The position numbers were made by a program, and so were the translations under genes. The notes below the pieces were generated by a model, which ran no database searches, was not told where the DNA came from, and was given only the letters and a program-made list of their open reading frames with translations. This document shows, piece by piece, positions 36,635 to 45,913 of a stretch of 64,000 nt of DNA (the first letter of the stretch is position 1; each line of letters begins with the position of its first letter). The stretch comes from Ignavibacteriales bacterium. Its GTDB lineage: Bacteria > Bacteroidota > Ignavibacteria > UBA10030 > SZUA-254. The stretch lies in assembly GCA_016214905.1 (NCBI GenBank), contig JACRMQ010000007.1, forward strand, positions 1,129,695 to 1,193,694, read 5' to 3'.

Positions 36635-37795
36635 GTGAAAGCAGATCCAAAAGGAGTTTTAACCGGAGCGATCTTTCTCGATGGCGACCATGCTTGCGCC
36701 GAGGGCGCAATAGCGGCCGGCTGCAGATTCGTTGCCGGTTATCCGATTACACCATCGACTGAAGTTGTTGAGCGCATAGCCGATCGCTTCCCGCTCATCG
36801 GCGGAATGTTTATCCAAATGGAAGATGAAATCGCTTCCTCCATAGCAATACAAGGCGCAGTGTGGGGTGGGAAGAAAGCGATGACCGTTACATCCGGTCC
36901 CGGATTTTCATTGATGATGGAACATATAGGATTAGCGGCAATGACAGAAGTGCCGTGTGTTTTTGTCGATGTCCAGCGCGGCGGTCCTTCAACAGGACTA
37001 CCAACACTGCCCGGTCAAGGAGACATGATGCAAGCTCGCTGGGGTTCGCATGGCGATTACGGTATAATCGCGCTCTGTCCAAATTCACCGCAGGAATGTT
37101 TCGATTTTACGATCAAAGCATTCAACCTTTCGGAGCAATATCGCGTTCCGGTATTGTTGATGATGGATGAGTGTGTTGGTCATATGACAGAACGTGTGAT
37201 AATTCCTCCCGCAGATCAAATTGATTTATATCCGCGACGGTACTACGACGGACCGAGAGAAGATTTTCTCCTCTTCAAACCGGATAAAGATTTAGTCCCA
37301 CCAATTGTTAAAGCGGGTGATGGATACAAAGTTCACGTTACCGGATTAACACACGATGAAAAAGGTTATCCCGCGATGACAGTTTCAGCACAGGAAAAAT
37401 TAGTTCACCGTCTCATCGATAAGATTAAATTGAATGCCGATAAAATTGTGGAATACAAAGAAGATCAAGTCGAGGGTGCGGACGTAGTTGTGGTATCTTA
37501 CGGCATAACATCTCGTGTTGCAATTCCAGCGATTGAGCAAGCGCGCTTAGAAGGAATGAAAGTCGGGCATCTCAGACTTATAGTCGCCTGGCCCTTCCCC
37601 GAAAAGCGAATTAAAGAACTTGCTGCGAAAGTGAAAGCTTTTGTTGTTCCCGAAATCAATTACGGACAGATGGTACATGAAGTGGAACGGCATGTTGCAG
37701 GTAAAGCACGTGTTGAACTTGTCGGTCACGGCGGCGGTGCGGTACATAATCCCAAAGATATTTATAATGTAATAAAAAATAGTGTGAAGGGTTGA
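36635..37795 (+). CDS. korA: 2-oxoacid:ferredoxin oxidoreductase alpha subunit
   Basis: 386 residues from a GTG start with GGAG just upstream. GCRFVAGYPITPSTEVVERIA is the N-terminal pyrimidine-binding domain signature, and SGPGFSLMMEHIGLAAMTEVP and RGGPSTGLPT are strongly conserved in KorA. The subunit contributes the thiamine-binding and transketolase-like C-terminal domains. 2-Oxoglutarate is the most likely substrate (succinyl-CoA + reduced ferredoxin, reversible), but branched-chain 2-oxoacids (VorB) cannot be excluded from sequence alone. Confidence 0.88.
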   Translation: MKADPKGVLTGAIFLDGDHACAEGAIAAGCRFVAGYPITPSTEVVERIADRFPLIGGMFIQMEDEIASSIAIQGAVWGGKKAMTVTSGPGFSLMMEHIGLAAMTEVPCVFVDVQRGGPSTGLPTLPGQGDMMQARWGSHGDYGIIALCPNSPQECFDFTIKAFNLSEQYRVPVLLMMDECVGHMTERVIIPPADQIDLYPRRYYDGPREDFLLFKPDKDLVPPIVKAGDGYKVHVTGLTHDEKGYPAMTVSAQEKLVHRLIDKIKLNADKIVEYKEDQVEGADVVVVSYGITSRVAIPAIEQARLEGMKVGHLRLIVAWPFPEKRIKELAAKVKAFVVPEINYGQMVHEVERHVAGKARVELVGHGGGAVHNPKDIYNVIKNSVKG

Positions 37796-37798
37796 GTG

Positions 37799-38674
37799 AT
37801 GGCTGAAGATTTAATTGATGTAGATGAAAGTATGCCCACCAATACGGTGGAAGAATATTTGCGGATGGATCGTATGCCGCACATCTGGTGTCCCGGATGC
37901 GGTATTGGAACAACGGTAAATTGCTTCGCCCACGCGTTGGAACAAAGCAATTTGGATTTGCAGAAAGTTGCAATCGTTTCAGGTATCGGATGCACAGGTC
38001 GTGTAGCAGGATATATCAATTTAGATTCTTTCCACACCACCCACGGTCGGGCCATTCCATTCGCGACAGGTTTAAAGTTGGCAAATCCGGAATTGAAAGT
38101 TGTAGTATACAGCGGCGACGGCGATCTTACTGCCATCGGCGGTAATCATTTCATTCATGCCGCCCGCCGGAATGTTGATATGACAGTCATTCTCATCAAC
38201 AATTTTATTTATGGAATGACAGGCGGTCAGGTTGCGCCGACAACACCTTTAACCGCGACAGCATCAACAACACCTCACGGAAATTTCGAAGATTCTTTTA
38301 ATCTTCCATACCTTGCCGAATCGTGTGGAGCAGTTTACGTTGCAAGATGGACGGCATATCACGTCCGCCATACAACAAAAGCAATTAAGGAAGCTTTGGC
38401 TAAGAAAGGTTTCTCGTTTGTTGAGATCCTCGCGCCTTGTCCGACACTTTTCAGCAGGAGGAATAAATTGGGCGATGGTCTCGATCAGATGAAATATTTT
38501 AAAGAGCACAGCGAGATCAAGAATGATATCGACACAAAAACCGCTTCTTTAAGTTTCCAGGGAAAAATAACGGTGGGTAAATTTGTTGATAAAGAACGTC
38601 CGACATATCTTGACGCTATGAATGAATATTACGGAAAGAAATTCGGCGATAAATTCAAACCATATAACGGTTAA
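37799..38674 (+). CDS. korB: 2-oxoacid:ferredoxin oxidoreductase beta subunit
   Basis: 291 residues from the ATG at 37799 (an adjacent GTG at 37796 is possible), three bases after the alpha stop. TPP pyrophosphate-binding domain: HIWCPGCGIGTT, a GDGDLTAIGGNHF magnesium motif and NNFIYGMTGGQVAPTTP. The single CPGCG cysteine cluster is consistent with KorB and differs from the extra-cysteine beta subunits of pyruvate enzymes. Works with the alpha, gamma and delta subunits of the same operon. Confidence 0.88.
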   Translation: MAEDLIDVDESMPTNTVEEYLRMDRMPHIWCPGCGIGTTVNCFAHALEQSNLDLQKVAIVSGIGCTGRVAGYINLDSFHTTHGRAIPFATGLKLANPELKVVVYSGDGDLTAIGGNHFIHAARRNVDMTVILINNFIYGMTGGQVAPTTPLTATASTTPHGNFEDSFNLPYLAESCGAVYVARWTAYHVRHTTKAIKEALAKKGFSFVEILAPCPTLFSRRNKLGDGLDQMKYFKEHSEIKNDIDTKTASLSFQGKITVGKFVDKERPTYLDAMNEYYGKKFGDKFKPYNG

Positions 38675-38684
38675 GGAATTAGAG

Positions 38685-39239
38685 ATGGCACGAACAGAAA
38701 TAAAAATAGGCGGATTCGGCGGACAGGGTGTAATCCTCAGCGGTTACATTATCGGCAGAGCCGCTTCCATTTTCGATACGAAACACGCAACGATGATACA
38801 GGCATTTGGTCCCGAAGCAAGAGGAAGCGCATGCAGTTCGCAGGTGATTGTTTCAAAAGACCCGATCGCTTATCCGTACATAACATCACCACAGATTATG
38901 ATAGTTATGTCTCAAGAAGCATATACAAAATTTACACCGGAGCTTGCGCAAGGCGGAATCTTGATTACCGAAGAAGAGTTAGTTCAACCGCACAACCTCA
39001 GGAAAGACCTGAAACATTTTTCTATCCCGGCAACCCGGTTCGCGGAAGAACTTGGGAAGAAGATGGTGCTCAACATAGTAATGATGGGATTCACTACTGC
39101 CATCACCGGTCTCGTTGATGTTGATGCAATGAGGAAGGCGGTAACCGCATCTGTACCGAAAGGAACAGAGGAACTGAACCTCAACGCTTTCAACAAGGGA
39201 TATGAATACGGAGTGAAAGAGAAAGCTAAATTGAATTAG
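38685..39239 (+). CDS. korC: 2-oxoacid:ferredoxin oxidoreductase gamma subunit
   Basis: 184 residues from the ATG at 38685, preceded by GGAATTAGAG; the longer frame from 38622 overlaps korB and is rejected. IKIGGFGGQGVILSG is the hallmark of the gamma domain, followed by QAFGPEARGSACSSQVIVS. Last gene of the operon, with its own terminator. In many Bacteroidota and Chlorobi this domain is fused to the alpha subunit; here it is a separate gene. Confidence 0.9.
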   Translation: MARTEIKIGGFGGQGVILSGYIIGRAASIFDTKHATMIQAFGPEARGSACSSQVIVSKDPIAYPYITSPQIMIVMSQEAYTKFTPELAQGGILITEEELVQPHNLRKDLKHFSIPATRFAEELGKKMVLNIVMMGFTTAITGLVDVDAMRKAVTASVPKGTEELNLNAFNKGYEYGVKEKAKLN

Positions 39240-39268
39240 AAAGAAATAATCATGATTAATTAATTATA

Positions 39269-39305
39269 ATGCCATACTCTTAATTTAAGTATGGCATTTT
39301 TTATA
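39269..39305 (+). terminator. Intrinsic terminator of the kor operon
   Basis: AATGCCATACT and AGTATGGCATT make an 11-bp perfect stem around a 9-base loop, followed by TTTTATATT. Confidence 0.88.
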
Positions 39306-39341
39306 TTATTAAATATCAAGAAACAAAGAGGAGAATTCAGA

Positions 39342-39917
39342 ATGAAAAGTTTAAAAGGATCAAGAACCGAAAAGAACTTGCTGGCGGCTTTCGCCGGAGA
39401 GTCGCAGGCGCGTAACCGCTACACTTATTTTGCCTCGCAAGCGAAGAAAGAAGGTTATGAACAAATAGCCGCTCAATTTTTTGAAACTGCCGATCATGAG
39501 AGAGAACATGCGAAGCGATTCTTCAAGTTTCTTGAAGGTGGAGAGGTTGAAATCACGGCTTCATATCCTGCCGGTAAAATAGGTACAACTGCAGAAAACC
39601 TGAAAGCTGCCGCCGATGGTGAGAACATGGAACACACAAAAATATATCCGGAGTTCGCAGCTATCGCCAAAGAAGAAGGTTTCCTTGAAGTTTCAGCCGC
39701 ATTCCGTGCTATCGCGATGGTAGAAAAACATCATGAACAACGCTATCTTAAATTATTAAAGAGTATTGAAAATGGAACCGTGCGTAAACGCGAAAAAGTA
39801 GTTCGCTGGAAATGCCGGAACTGCGGTTACGTTCATGAAGGAAAAAATCCTCCTCAGAAATGTCCTGCATGTGAACATCCGGAAGAGTTTTTCGAGGTAA
39901 TTGAGGATAGTTACTAA
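39342..39917 (+). CDS. rbr: Rubrerythrin
   Basis: 191 residues from the ATG at 39342, which has AGAGGAG upstream; the frame start at 39291 lies within the kor terminator. N-terminal ferritin-like diiron four-helix domain ([34 protein letters not shown]) and C-terminal rubredoxin domain with CRNCGYVH and [11 protein letters not shown]. It reduces hydrogen peroxide in anaerobes, protecting oxygen-sensitive enzymes such as the neighbouring ferredoxin oxidoreductase. Confidence 0.95.
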   Translation: MKSLKGSRTEKNLLAAFAGESQARNRYTYFASQAKKEGYEQIAAQFFETADHEREHAKRFFKFLEGGEVEITASYPAGKIGTTAENLKAAADGENMEHTKIYPEFAAIAKEEGFLEVSAAFRAIAMVEKHHEQRYLKLLKSIENGTVRKREKVVRWKCRNCGYVHEGKNPPQKCPACEHPEEFFEVIEDSY

Positions 39918-39982
39918 ACACCAAGTATCAGATTAACGCAGAGTAAAATGATGGGAGGGAAGAACAGATATTAAAGTAGAAA

Positions 39983-40016
39983 AACCTTGCGAAGGTTTAC
40001 AAAACTTCGCAAGGTT
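39983..40016. repeat. Intergenic palindrome between rubrerythrin and the OmpA lipoprotein gene
   Basis: AACCTTGCGAAG (39983-39994) and CTTCGCAAGGTT (40005-40016) form a perfect 12-bp stem with a 10-base A/T-rich loop. It lies between convergent genes and could stop both transcripts, though T runs are short; palindromes of this kind are frequent intergenic repeats in FCB genomes. Confidence 0.65.
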
Positions 40017-40056
40017 CAAATCCAGATGTCGGATGTACTATTTTATACCTACCGAT

Positions 40057-40731
40057 TTAATATTTCAATTGTCCTTTTTCTGCCGCGTCTTTCAATTTTT
40101 CGTTTGCAAAAATTGCGACTTCAACACGACGATTCAGTCGTCTTCCTTCAACTGTTGTATTTGTAGATACAGGTTGATTTGGTCCGTATCCCGCAGTGGT
40201 GATTCTCGAACCGATTACATTCAATCCTTTAAGATAATTAGAAACAGATTCCGAGCGTTGATTTGAAAGAGTCATATTATGTTCAACAGTGCCGGTTGAA
40301 TCGGTGTGACCCTCGATTAAAATGTTCGTGTCGTTATATTTATTTAAAATCTTTGCAAGATTGTCTAGGTTCTTTTTTGCTTCGGATTGAAGATCGGATT
40401 TGTTTATGTCGAATAAAATTCCCGAATCGAATGTAATTTTAATTCCTTCACCAACCCGTTCGACTTTTGCTCCTTCGATATCACGTTCCATTTCTTCCGC
40501 CTGCTTATCCATATATCTTCCGATCAACGCGCCAGCTGCACCGCCAATAACCGCTCCGATAATCGCGCCTGTTGCCGTGTGTCCCGATTGTTTTCCTATA
40601 ATACCGCCCAGAATTCCACCTGCTGCCGCGCCTATCGCACCACCCTGTACAGTTTTACTTGCGCCGCATCCAAGAGATAAAATCGCCGGCATTAGAACAA
40701 GTATGATTGCTTTGCTCAATAATCTTTTCAT
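40057..40731 (-). CDS. OmpA-family lipoprotein with glycine-zipper segment
   Basis: 224 residues. Signal-II sequence ending LSLGC (Cys22). Residues about 29-72 form a glycine-zipper (GGAIGAAAGGILGGIIG, GAIIGAVIGGAAGALIG) that may insert into membrane. The C-terminal OmpA domain (about 100-212) has the peptidoglycan-binding elements GHTDSTGT and NRRVEV. This layout resembles YiaD-type proteins that tether the outer membrane to peptidoglycan. Confidence 0.9.
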   Translation of the reverse strand: MKRLLSKAIILVLMPAILSLGCGASKTVQGGAIGAAAGGILGGIIGKQSGHTATGAIIGAVIGGAAGALIGRYMDKQAEEMERDIEGAKVERVGEGIKITFDSGILFDINKSDLQSEAKKNLDNLAKILNKYNDTNILIEGHTDSTGTVEHNMTLSNQRSESVSNYLKGLNVIGSRITTAGYGPNQPVSTNTTVEGRRLNRRVEVAIFANEKLKDAAEKGQLKY

Positions 40732-40858
40732 AATTAATTTCCCTTTTGATAATTATTTTATTAGTTGTCAGAAAAAAGATAAATAATTAAGACGGAATAA
40801 TCAAGCCCGCAATATTCAATTAAGGATATGAGAAAAGATTGCAGTTGAATGATTGATA

Positions 40859-40892
40859 AAAAAATGGCTCACTTTAGTAAGTGAGCCATTTT
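40859..40892 (-). terminator. Intrinsic terminator of the T9SS cargo gene
   Basis: AAAATGGCTCACTT and AAGTGAGCCATTTT form a 14-bp perfect stem with loop TAGT, 20 bp beyond the minus-strand stop. Confidence 0.88.
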
Positions 40893-40912
40893 GACTGAGG
40901 TAAATTTTAAGA

Positions 40913-42775
40913 TTATTTCAATAGAATCAATTTTTTCGTCTGGCTAAAATATGGTGTTTCCAGACGATAAAAATATACACCACTCGTTAACCTCGCAGCA
41001 TTGAATTCTACATTTTTATATCCGGCATTTTGTTTACCTTCAATCAGCGTCGCAACTTCTTCTCCCAAAATGTTGAATACCTTTAATTTTATATATGTCT
41101 CGAATGGAAGGTCGAATTGAATTTTTGTATTCGGGTTAAATGGATTCGGATGGTTTTGTGCGAGCATGAATTCTTTCGGTATATCAAATTTATCTTCGAT
41201 ACCGAGATATGCCACATTGAATGAATTAACATCACTGAATTGACTCCAGCATCTCTGATTTTTTGCCTTGACCCGCCAGTAATAAGTTTTGTATGCTTCC
41301 AGCTCATTGTAAGTAAATTCATTTGAAGTAATTGTCGAATCAATATTAGAAGTATTAAATTCTGATGTTGTGTCAATTTCCAACCAATAATGAGTTACTT
41401 CCGGCGTTGCGGCTGTCCATTGAAAAGTAACGAATGATGTATCAACAACTGAACTGTTTGGAGGCGTAGTCAGACTTGGCGATGATGGAACACCGAGAAT
41501 TCGGATACTTCCATAGAATAATGTGTCTGGTCCGTATGGCTGACTTGTTCGGGGTCCGGCTATTCCCACTATTTGTTTGCAATAATCGGTAAAATATCCT
41601 TGTCTCGCATCTGTTCTTATAATTAACCCACCCATATAATTTTTCAAATTATCGGGAGTAGGAATTGGATCTGACCAGTTGATCGCATCATTACTGAAAG
41701 TTGTATGGACATTCTGATTTTTTATTGTTAAAAACATTGTAAACAGTCCTGAGGAATTGCAATGCATCCTGAAGTAATAAATCGTATCGACTGGTGCAAG
41801 ATTAATCGAAGCGATTTGAGCCGGTTGGAAATCTTTCATAACTTTTAATACCGGTACGCCCTGCGCATTGTTCTGGAGATAAGCGATGTAAGTATGTCCG
41901 GCAGGATCAATCAATGCATCAAACCTGTTCCAGGCAACTGCAACAGTATCTGTAATGTTTATCGGTGCCGACCATGTAGAGCCGTTATATCTGACGTAAA
42001 AAAGTCGTGTAAGATTTGTGGGATAGTATCGGCACATAACAAGAGTTACGTTTCCAAATTGGTCCGGTACAACTGCATAAGTATCGTAAATAAACCTATC
42101 TAAACCACCATCCGTAAATTGAACGATTGTTTTTATTGTTCCCCAAGTATTCGTGTTTGAATTTCTTACCCATTCCCATGCTGTTCCACCATTACTATAC
42201 CATCCATAATAGTTTGCTATGAAATGAACATTATTACTTGAATCTACAAATAGTCCGGCAACCTTTGGTCCGTAGTTACTCGGATGGAGATAGACGAGTT
42301 CTGTAACCCAGCTACCTGTCTTGTTATTAACACAATAAGCATCCAACAAAAAGTAATTTGATCCACCTGTAATTCCTGTTGGATTTGCATAGTTGTAAAG
42401 ACTATGGATCGTAAGTCCGATAAAAACTTTACCGGCTGTATCTACGGTTAATGCACAATTTTGTATATCACCTTCATGTCCGGTGATTATTTTTTCTTTA
42501 CTCCAGCTAACACCGTTGTCGGTTGACTTAAAATAGAATAATTCATAATTATCCACGTAAGCCAGATGTTCTGTTCCGTTCGGTTCTTTGAAATAGGCAT
42601 TGATAGTGTAGTGTCCAAAGGATGTTGCAGTACCCGTGCGGAATGTTTGGCCGACGTCCATCTGTGAGCCTTGGAAGATTAAACTATCGGGTAAACCGCT
42701 CTGAGCGAGCAGATCCGATTGAATCATCGAAATGGCAACGATGATTAAGAGGAATGATAGTAAAAAAATTTTCAT
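40913..42775 (-). CDS. Secreted BNR/propeller protein with Fn3 domain and T9SS sorting domain
   Basis: 620 residues. Signal peptide (about 1-25, ending LLAQ), a propeller-like region with sialidase-type motifs (FKSTDNGVSWSKEK, FSNDAINWSDPIP) to about residue 430, then a fibronectin type III module (about 438-520; PPNSSVVDTSFVTFQW, TYYWRVKAKNQRCWSQ) and the T9SS tail from HPNPFNPNTKIQFDLP to TKKLILLK. No sialidase catalytic residues could be assigned. Probably a cell-surface or released binding protein, monocistronic with its own terminator. Confidence 0.87.
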   Translation of the reverse strand: MKIFLLSFLLIIVAISMIQSDLLAQSGLPDSLIFQGSQMDVGQTFRTGTATSFGHYTINAYFKEPNGTEHLAYVDNYELFYFKSTDNGVSWSKEKIITGHEGDIQNCALTVDTAGKVFIGLTIHSLYNYANPTGITGGSNYFLLDAYCVNNKTGSWVTELVYLHPSNYGPKVAGLFVDSSNNVHFIANYYGWYSNGGTAWEWVRNSNTNTWGTIKTIVQFTDGGLDRFIYDTYAVVPDQFGNVTLVMCRYYPTNLTRLFYVRYNGSTWSAPINITDTVAVAWNRFDALIDPAGHTYIAYLQNNAQGVPVLKVMKDFQPAQIASINLAPVDTIYYFRMHCNSSGLFTMFLTIKNQNVHTTFSNDAINWSDPIPTPDNLKNYMGGLIIRTDARQGYFTDYCKQIVGIAGPRTSQPYGPDTLFYGSIRILGVPSSPSLTTPPNSSVVDTSFVTFQWTAATPEVTHYWLEIDTTSEFNTSNIDSTITSNEFTYNELEAYKTYYWRVKAKNQRCWSQFSDVNSFNVAYLGIEDKFDIPKEFMLAQNHPNPFNPNTKIQFDLPFETYIKLKVFNILGEEVATLIEGKQNAGYKNVEFNAARLTSGVYFYRLETPYFSQTKKLILLK

Positions 42776-43164
42776 AAAATATCTCCTTGATTTTGAAAAG
42801 CAATCGTTTAAAAAAATGAAATTACATTTATGATCGAATTCCCTAAATAATTTCTATTTTGTAAAGATAGTATTCAATTTTATAAATAATAATAAAATGA
42901 AAACACGATTACCGCGATGAAAATATTATGTTGTGTAGAACCCTCGGTTGATATGATGTTATCAACTCAAAGTTATGTTTTTAAAATTAAAAATCAAAAT
43001 CTGACGATGCGGAAAATACAATAAAATCAAGATATATCATATATTTTTATCTGATATATAAAACCTAAAATATTAACTCATTTTTGGACATATTTGACAA
43101 TGGGAAAATCTTTTCCTAACTTAGCCCAACAGATTATTTTTCATCAAATGGAAAGGTTGACCGG
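42776..43164. other. Divergent intergenic region
   Basis: 389 very AT-rich bases between divergent genes, so it should hold promoters for both. It contains a small palindrome GTTGATA/TATCAAC (42947-42966), a possible operator, and a promoter-like pair near 43094. No gene. Confidence 0.5.
43094..43122 (+). promoter_or_regulatory. Possible promoter of the CBS-domain gene
   Basis: A perfect -35 hexamer TTGACA (43094-43099) is followed after 17 bases by TAACTT (43117-43122), 42 bp before the ATG. The -10 match is poor, so confidence is low. Confidence 0.35.
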
Positions 43165-43611
43165 ATGATAGCCAAAGATATATTGGATGTAAAAGGTAGA
43201 AAGATTTTCAGTATCCCGGAGGACACGAAGGTTTCAACTGCAGTTGAGGATCTTGTAACAAAAAGAATAGGATTATTAGTCATAAAAAATATAAACGGAG
43301 AAACAACGGGGGTTCTTTCGGAGCGGGATATATTACAGAAATGCGTTCAACACAAAAAAGATACAACCCAGATTGCGGTGAAAGAAATAATGACTGCGAA
43401 AGAAAGCATTGTTGCCGCCGCGGAAGAGGATGATATCAATCATTTAATGAATATCATGACAGAAAAAAGAATCCGGCACCTGCCAATATTCAAAGGTTCA
43501 GAAATGTCGGGAATAATTTCGATCGGCGATATAATTAAGAATATGGTGGAGATTAAAAATACTGAGATCAAATCATTAATCGATTATATATCGGGGAAAT
43601 ATCCGGGTTGA
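43165..43611 (+). CDS. CBS-domain pair protein
   Basis: 148 residues made of two CBS motifs (about 8-65 and 75-135), seen from VSTAVEDLVTKRIGLLVIKN and the repeated ITEKRIRHLPIFKGSEMSGIISIGDI-like pattern. Paired CBS modules bind adenine nucleotides or SAM and usually regulate a partner. No catalytic domain is attached. The next genes (RDD protein, acyl-CoA synthetase) follow on the same strand with about 30-bp gaps, but a functional tie is not evident. Confidence 0.87.
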   Translation: MIAKDILDVKGRKIFSIPEDTKVSTAVEDLVTKRIGLLVIKNINGETTGVLSERDILQKCVQHKKDTTQIAVKEIMTAKESIVAAAEEDDINHLMNIMTEKRIRHLPIFKGSEMSGIISIGDIIKNMVEIKNTEIKSLIDYISGKYPG

Positions 43612-43642
43612 TGATATCAGGATCGACAACTTAAGCTTTGAT

Positions 43643-44068
43643 ATGAAATACGCTACTGTTTATCTTCGGGCTTTGGCACAGGTATTAGATTACCTCTTTC
43701 TAAGTTTATTCTTCTTCCCTGTAACATATTTAATAAAAGGAAAATGGTTGATGTTCCCCGAGGATCATCTTTGGATAATATTCGATCCATTATGTGCAAT
43801 ATTTCTCATAACAATATTTTTGTATTTCATTATTTTAGAAAAACTAACCGGATATACAGTATGGAAGTTCATTCTCGGCTTAAAAGTTTCGTCAATTGAG
43901 GGTGGAACGATCAGCTACTGTCAGAGTTTCATTAGAAACTTAGGGAGGTTATTGGATGGTTTGCCTATGTTCAATATACTTGGGATAATAAGCATAATGA
44001 ATTCTCCACTTAAGCAAAGGATAGGCGATAAATTAGCCAAGACTGTTGTTCATCAATTAGAAAAATGA
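43643..44068 (+). CDS. RDD-family membrane protein
   Basis: 141 residues with three hydrophobic segments (about 12-32, 47-67, 107-120). The family pattern is visible: RALAQVLDYL with the Arg/Asp pair at the start, GYTVWKFILGLKV in the middle and QRIGDKLAKTVV at the end. RDD proteins are small membrane proteins of mostly unknown role; some are cation transporters. Confidence 0.82.
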   Translation: MKYATVYLRALAQVLDYLFLSLFFFPVTYLIKGKWLMFPEDHLWIIFDPLCAIFLITIFLYFIILEKLTGYTVWKFILGLKVSSIEGGTISYCQSFIRNLGRLLDGLPMFNILGIISIMNSPLKQRIGDKLAKTVVHQLEK

Positions 44069-44103
44069 TCGATTTAATTTGATAAATATCGTTATGAGGG
44101 AAT

Positions 44104-45834
44104 ATGCATCAGCCCATAAAACTTAATGATGTGACAAAAATAAATTCCATCCAAGATATGGTTATCAAATCGTCGGGCGGGTTCGGAAACAATCTTGCCC
44201 TTGAAGATTTGCGACAAACGCCAATATCACGGCTTCGCTACAGTGAGTTATTATCAAATGTTTTAAAATTCGGTTCTGCCTTAAAAAAGTTGGGGTTAAA
44301 ACGGCGAGATCATATCGCTATAGTCAGTGAAAATCGTGTCCAGTGGGCGCTTAGTTATTTAACCTGCATGTGCTTCGATTTTGTTGTTTGTCCCATCGAT
44401 AGAAATCTTCCTACTAATGAAATATTAAATATACTTCACGAATCAGATTCAGTTGCGGTCATCTATTCTGATCAATTCGATGCGATCCTCTCAGAAGCCC
44501 GTCCTTCATTAAAACATTTGAAGTGGTATCTGAACATGGATTTAGCATCCCGCCACGATCATATATATTCGATGGCGGAATTGATCACCCATAGCGCCGC
44601 ATGCAGAGTTGAGGAATTGCCGAAAATTGATCCCGCTGAAATGGCTGAAATTATTTTTACATCGGGAAGCTTAGGGAGAGCGAAGGGAGTAATGTTGAGC
44701 CAGAAAAATCTTGCGTCAAATCTAATGGCGATGGTGAGTGTTGTGCTTATAGATCAGACCGACAGATTTCTTTCGGTACTTCCTATGCATCACAGTTACG
44801 AGTGTACCTGCGGTTTACTTTGTCCGCTTTACACAGGCGCATCTGTTCATTATGCTCAATCGTTGAAAACTGTTGTAGAAGATTTGCAGTCATCTCATGC
44901 TACAATCCTTCTCGGTGTTCCGCTTTTATATGAAAAGATGTTCAAGCGCATACACAAAGGTATTCAGGAAGATAAAATGAAGTCGTTGATTGTTCCGCCT
45001 CTGATTCGAGCGACCAATCTTTTATCAAAGTTAGGGTGGAAAGCATCGAAGCGCATTGTCTTTCGTGAGCTTCACGAACGATTCGGCGGATCAATCCGTC
45101 TATTTATTACCGGCGGAGCTGCGTCGAATCCGACAGTTGCACGAGGTTTGAAAGCTTTTGGTTTTAATATGATTCAAGGTTACGGTTTAACCGAGACCTC
45201 ACCGATACTCGCATTGAATCCTGTGCAGATTCATAAAGACAACGCGGCAGGAATTCCATTGCCCGGTGTCGATATAAAAATTAACAATCCCGATCATCTT
45301 GGAGTTGGAGAAATCTGGGCGAAGGGACCTAGCATAATGCTTGGATATTACAAGAATGAAAAAGCCACACGTGATGTTATGGAAGATTCGTGGTTCAAGA
45401 CAGGCGATCTTGGATATATGGATGATGACGGATTTTTACATATCGCTGGCCGACTTAAAAACGTAATCATCTCGAAACGCGGAGAAAATGTTTATCCCGA
45501 AGAATTAGAAGATTTGCTTTTACGCAGTCCTTTTATTCAGGAGTGCATGGTATACGGCGAGAAAGATCCGAAGCATGGTGAGGTAATTGCTGTGCAGATA
45601 CTCCCAGATGCTGAAGCATTCATAGCACTCGCGGAAACGGAAAATGTAAAGATCACTGATGAATTGATGCGTGAAACGCTGAATAAAGAAGTGGCTAAGA
45701 TAAACAAACAGGTTTCACAATTTAAGCAGATCACAAAGATTTATATCCGCGAGCGCGAGTTCGAGAAAACTACAACTCAAAAAGTAAAAAGGTATCTTGT
45801 TTCTAAGAATGAAACTGTTCCGAGAGAATTATAA
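44104..45834 (+). CDS. AMP-binding long-chain acyl-CoA synthetase-like protein
   Basis: 576 residues. Adenylate-forming motifs: A3 P-loop TSGSLGRAKGVMLS (about 188-201), A5 GYGLTETSPIL, A7 WFKTGDLGYMDDDGFLHIAGR and A8 KNVIISKRGENVYPEELE; the C-terminal lysine region is TTQKVKRYL. It likely activates fatty acids to acyl-AMP and then acyl-CoA. It ends a possible three-gene unit with the CBS and RDD genes. Chain-length preference unknown. Confidence 0.9.
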   Translation: MHQPIKLNDVTKINSIQDMVIKSSGGFGNNLALEDLRQTPISRLRYSELLSNVLKFGSALKKLGLKRRDHIAIVSENRVQWALSYLTCMCFDFVVCPIDRNLPTNEILNILHESDSVAVIYSDQFDAILSEARPSLKHLKWYLNMDLASRHDHIYSMAELITHSAACRVEELPKIDPAEMAEIIFTSGSLGRAKGVMLSQKNLASNLMAMVSVVLIDQTDRFLSVLPMHHSYECTCGLLCPLYTGASVHYAQSLKTVVEDLQSSHATILLGVPLLYEKMFKRIHKGIQEDKMKSLIVPPLIRATNLLSKLGWKASKRIVFRELHERFGGSIRLFITGGAASNPTVARGLKAFGFNMIQGYGLTETSPILALNPVQIHKDNAAGIPLPGVDIKINNPDHLGVGEIWAKGPSIMLGYYKNEKATRDVMEDSWFKTGDLGYMDDDGFLHIAGRLKNVIISKRGENVYPEELEDLLLRSPFIQECMVYGEKDPKHGEVIAVQILPDAEAFIALAETENVKITDELMRETLNKEVAKINKQVSQFKQITKIYIREREFEKTTTQKVKRYLVSKNETVPREL

Positions 45835-45913
45835 GTCAAGTATGGCATAAAATCGGTAGTTACATTCCTGCCAATTAATCTCAATTATAATTGAAAATAA
45901 TTCAATTTTTTTA

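Noticed and set aside
38622..38684. Upstream start of korC inside korB
   Set aside because: The gamma-subunit fold starts at MARTEIKIGGFGGQG, and a purine-rich ribosome-binding region precedes the ATG at 38685.
39291..39341. Upstream start of rubrerythrin
   Set aside because: The ATG lies in the 3' arm of the kor terminator; the second ATG has a proper ribosome-binding site and matches the family start.
40400..40786. 128-codon plus-strand frame over the OmpA lipoprotein gene
   Set aside because: Low-complexity Pro/Ala/Ile product that is simply the complement of the glycine-zipper codons.
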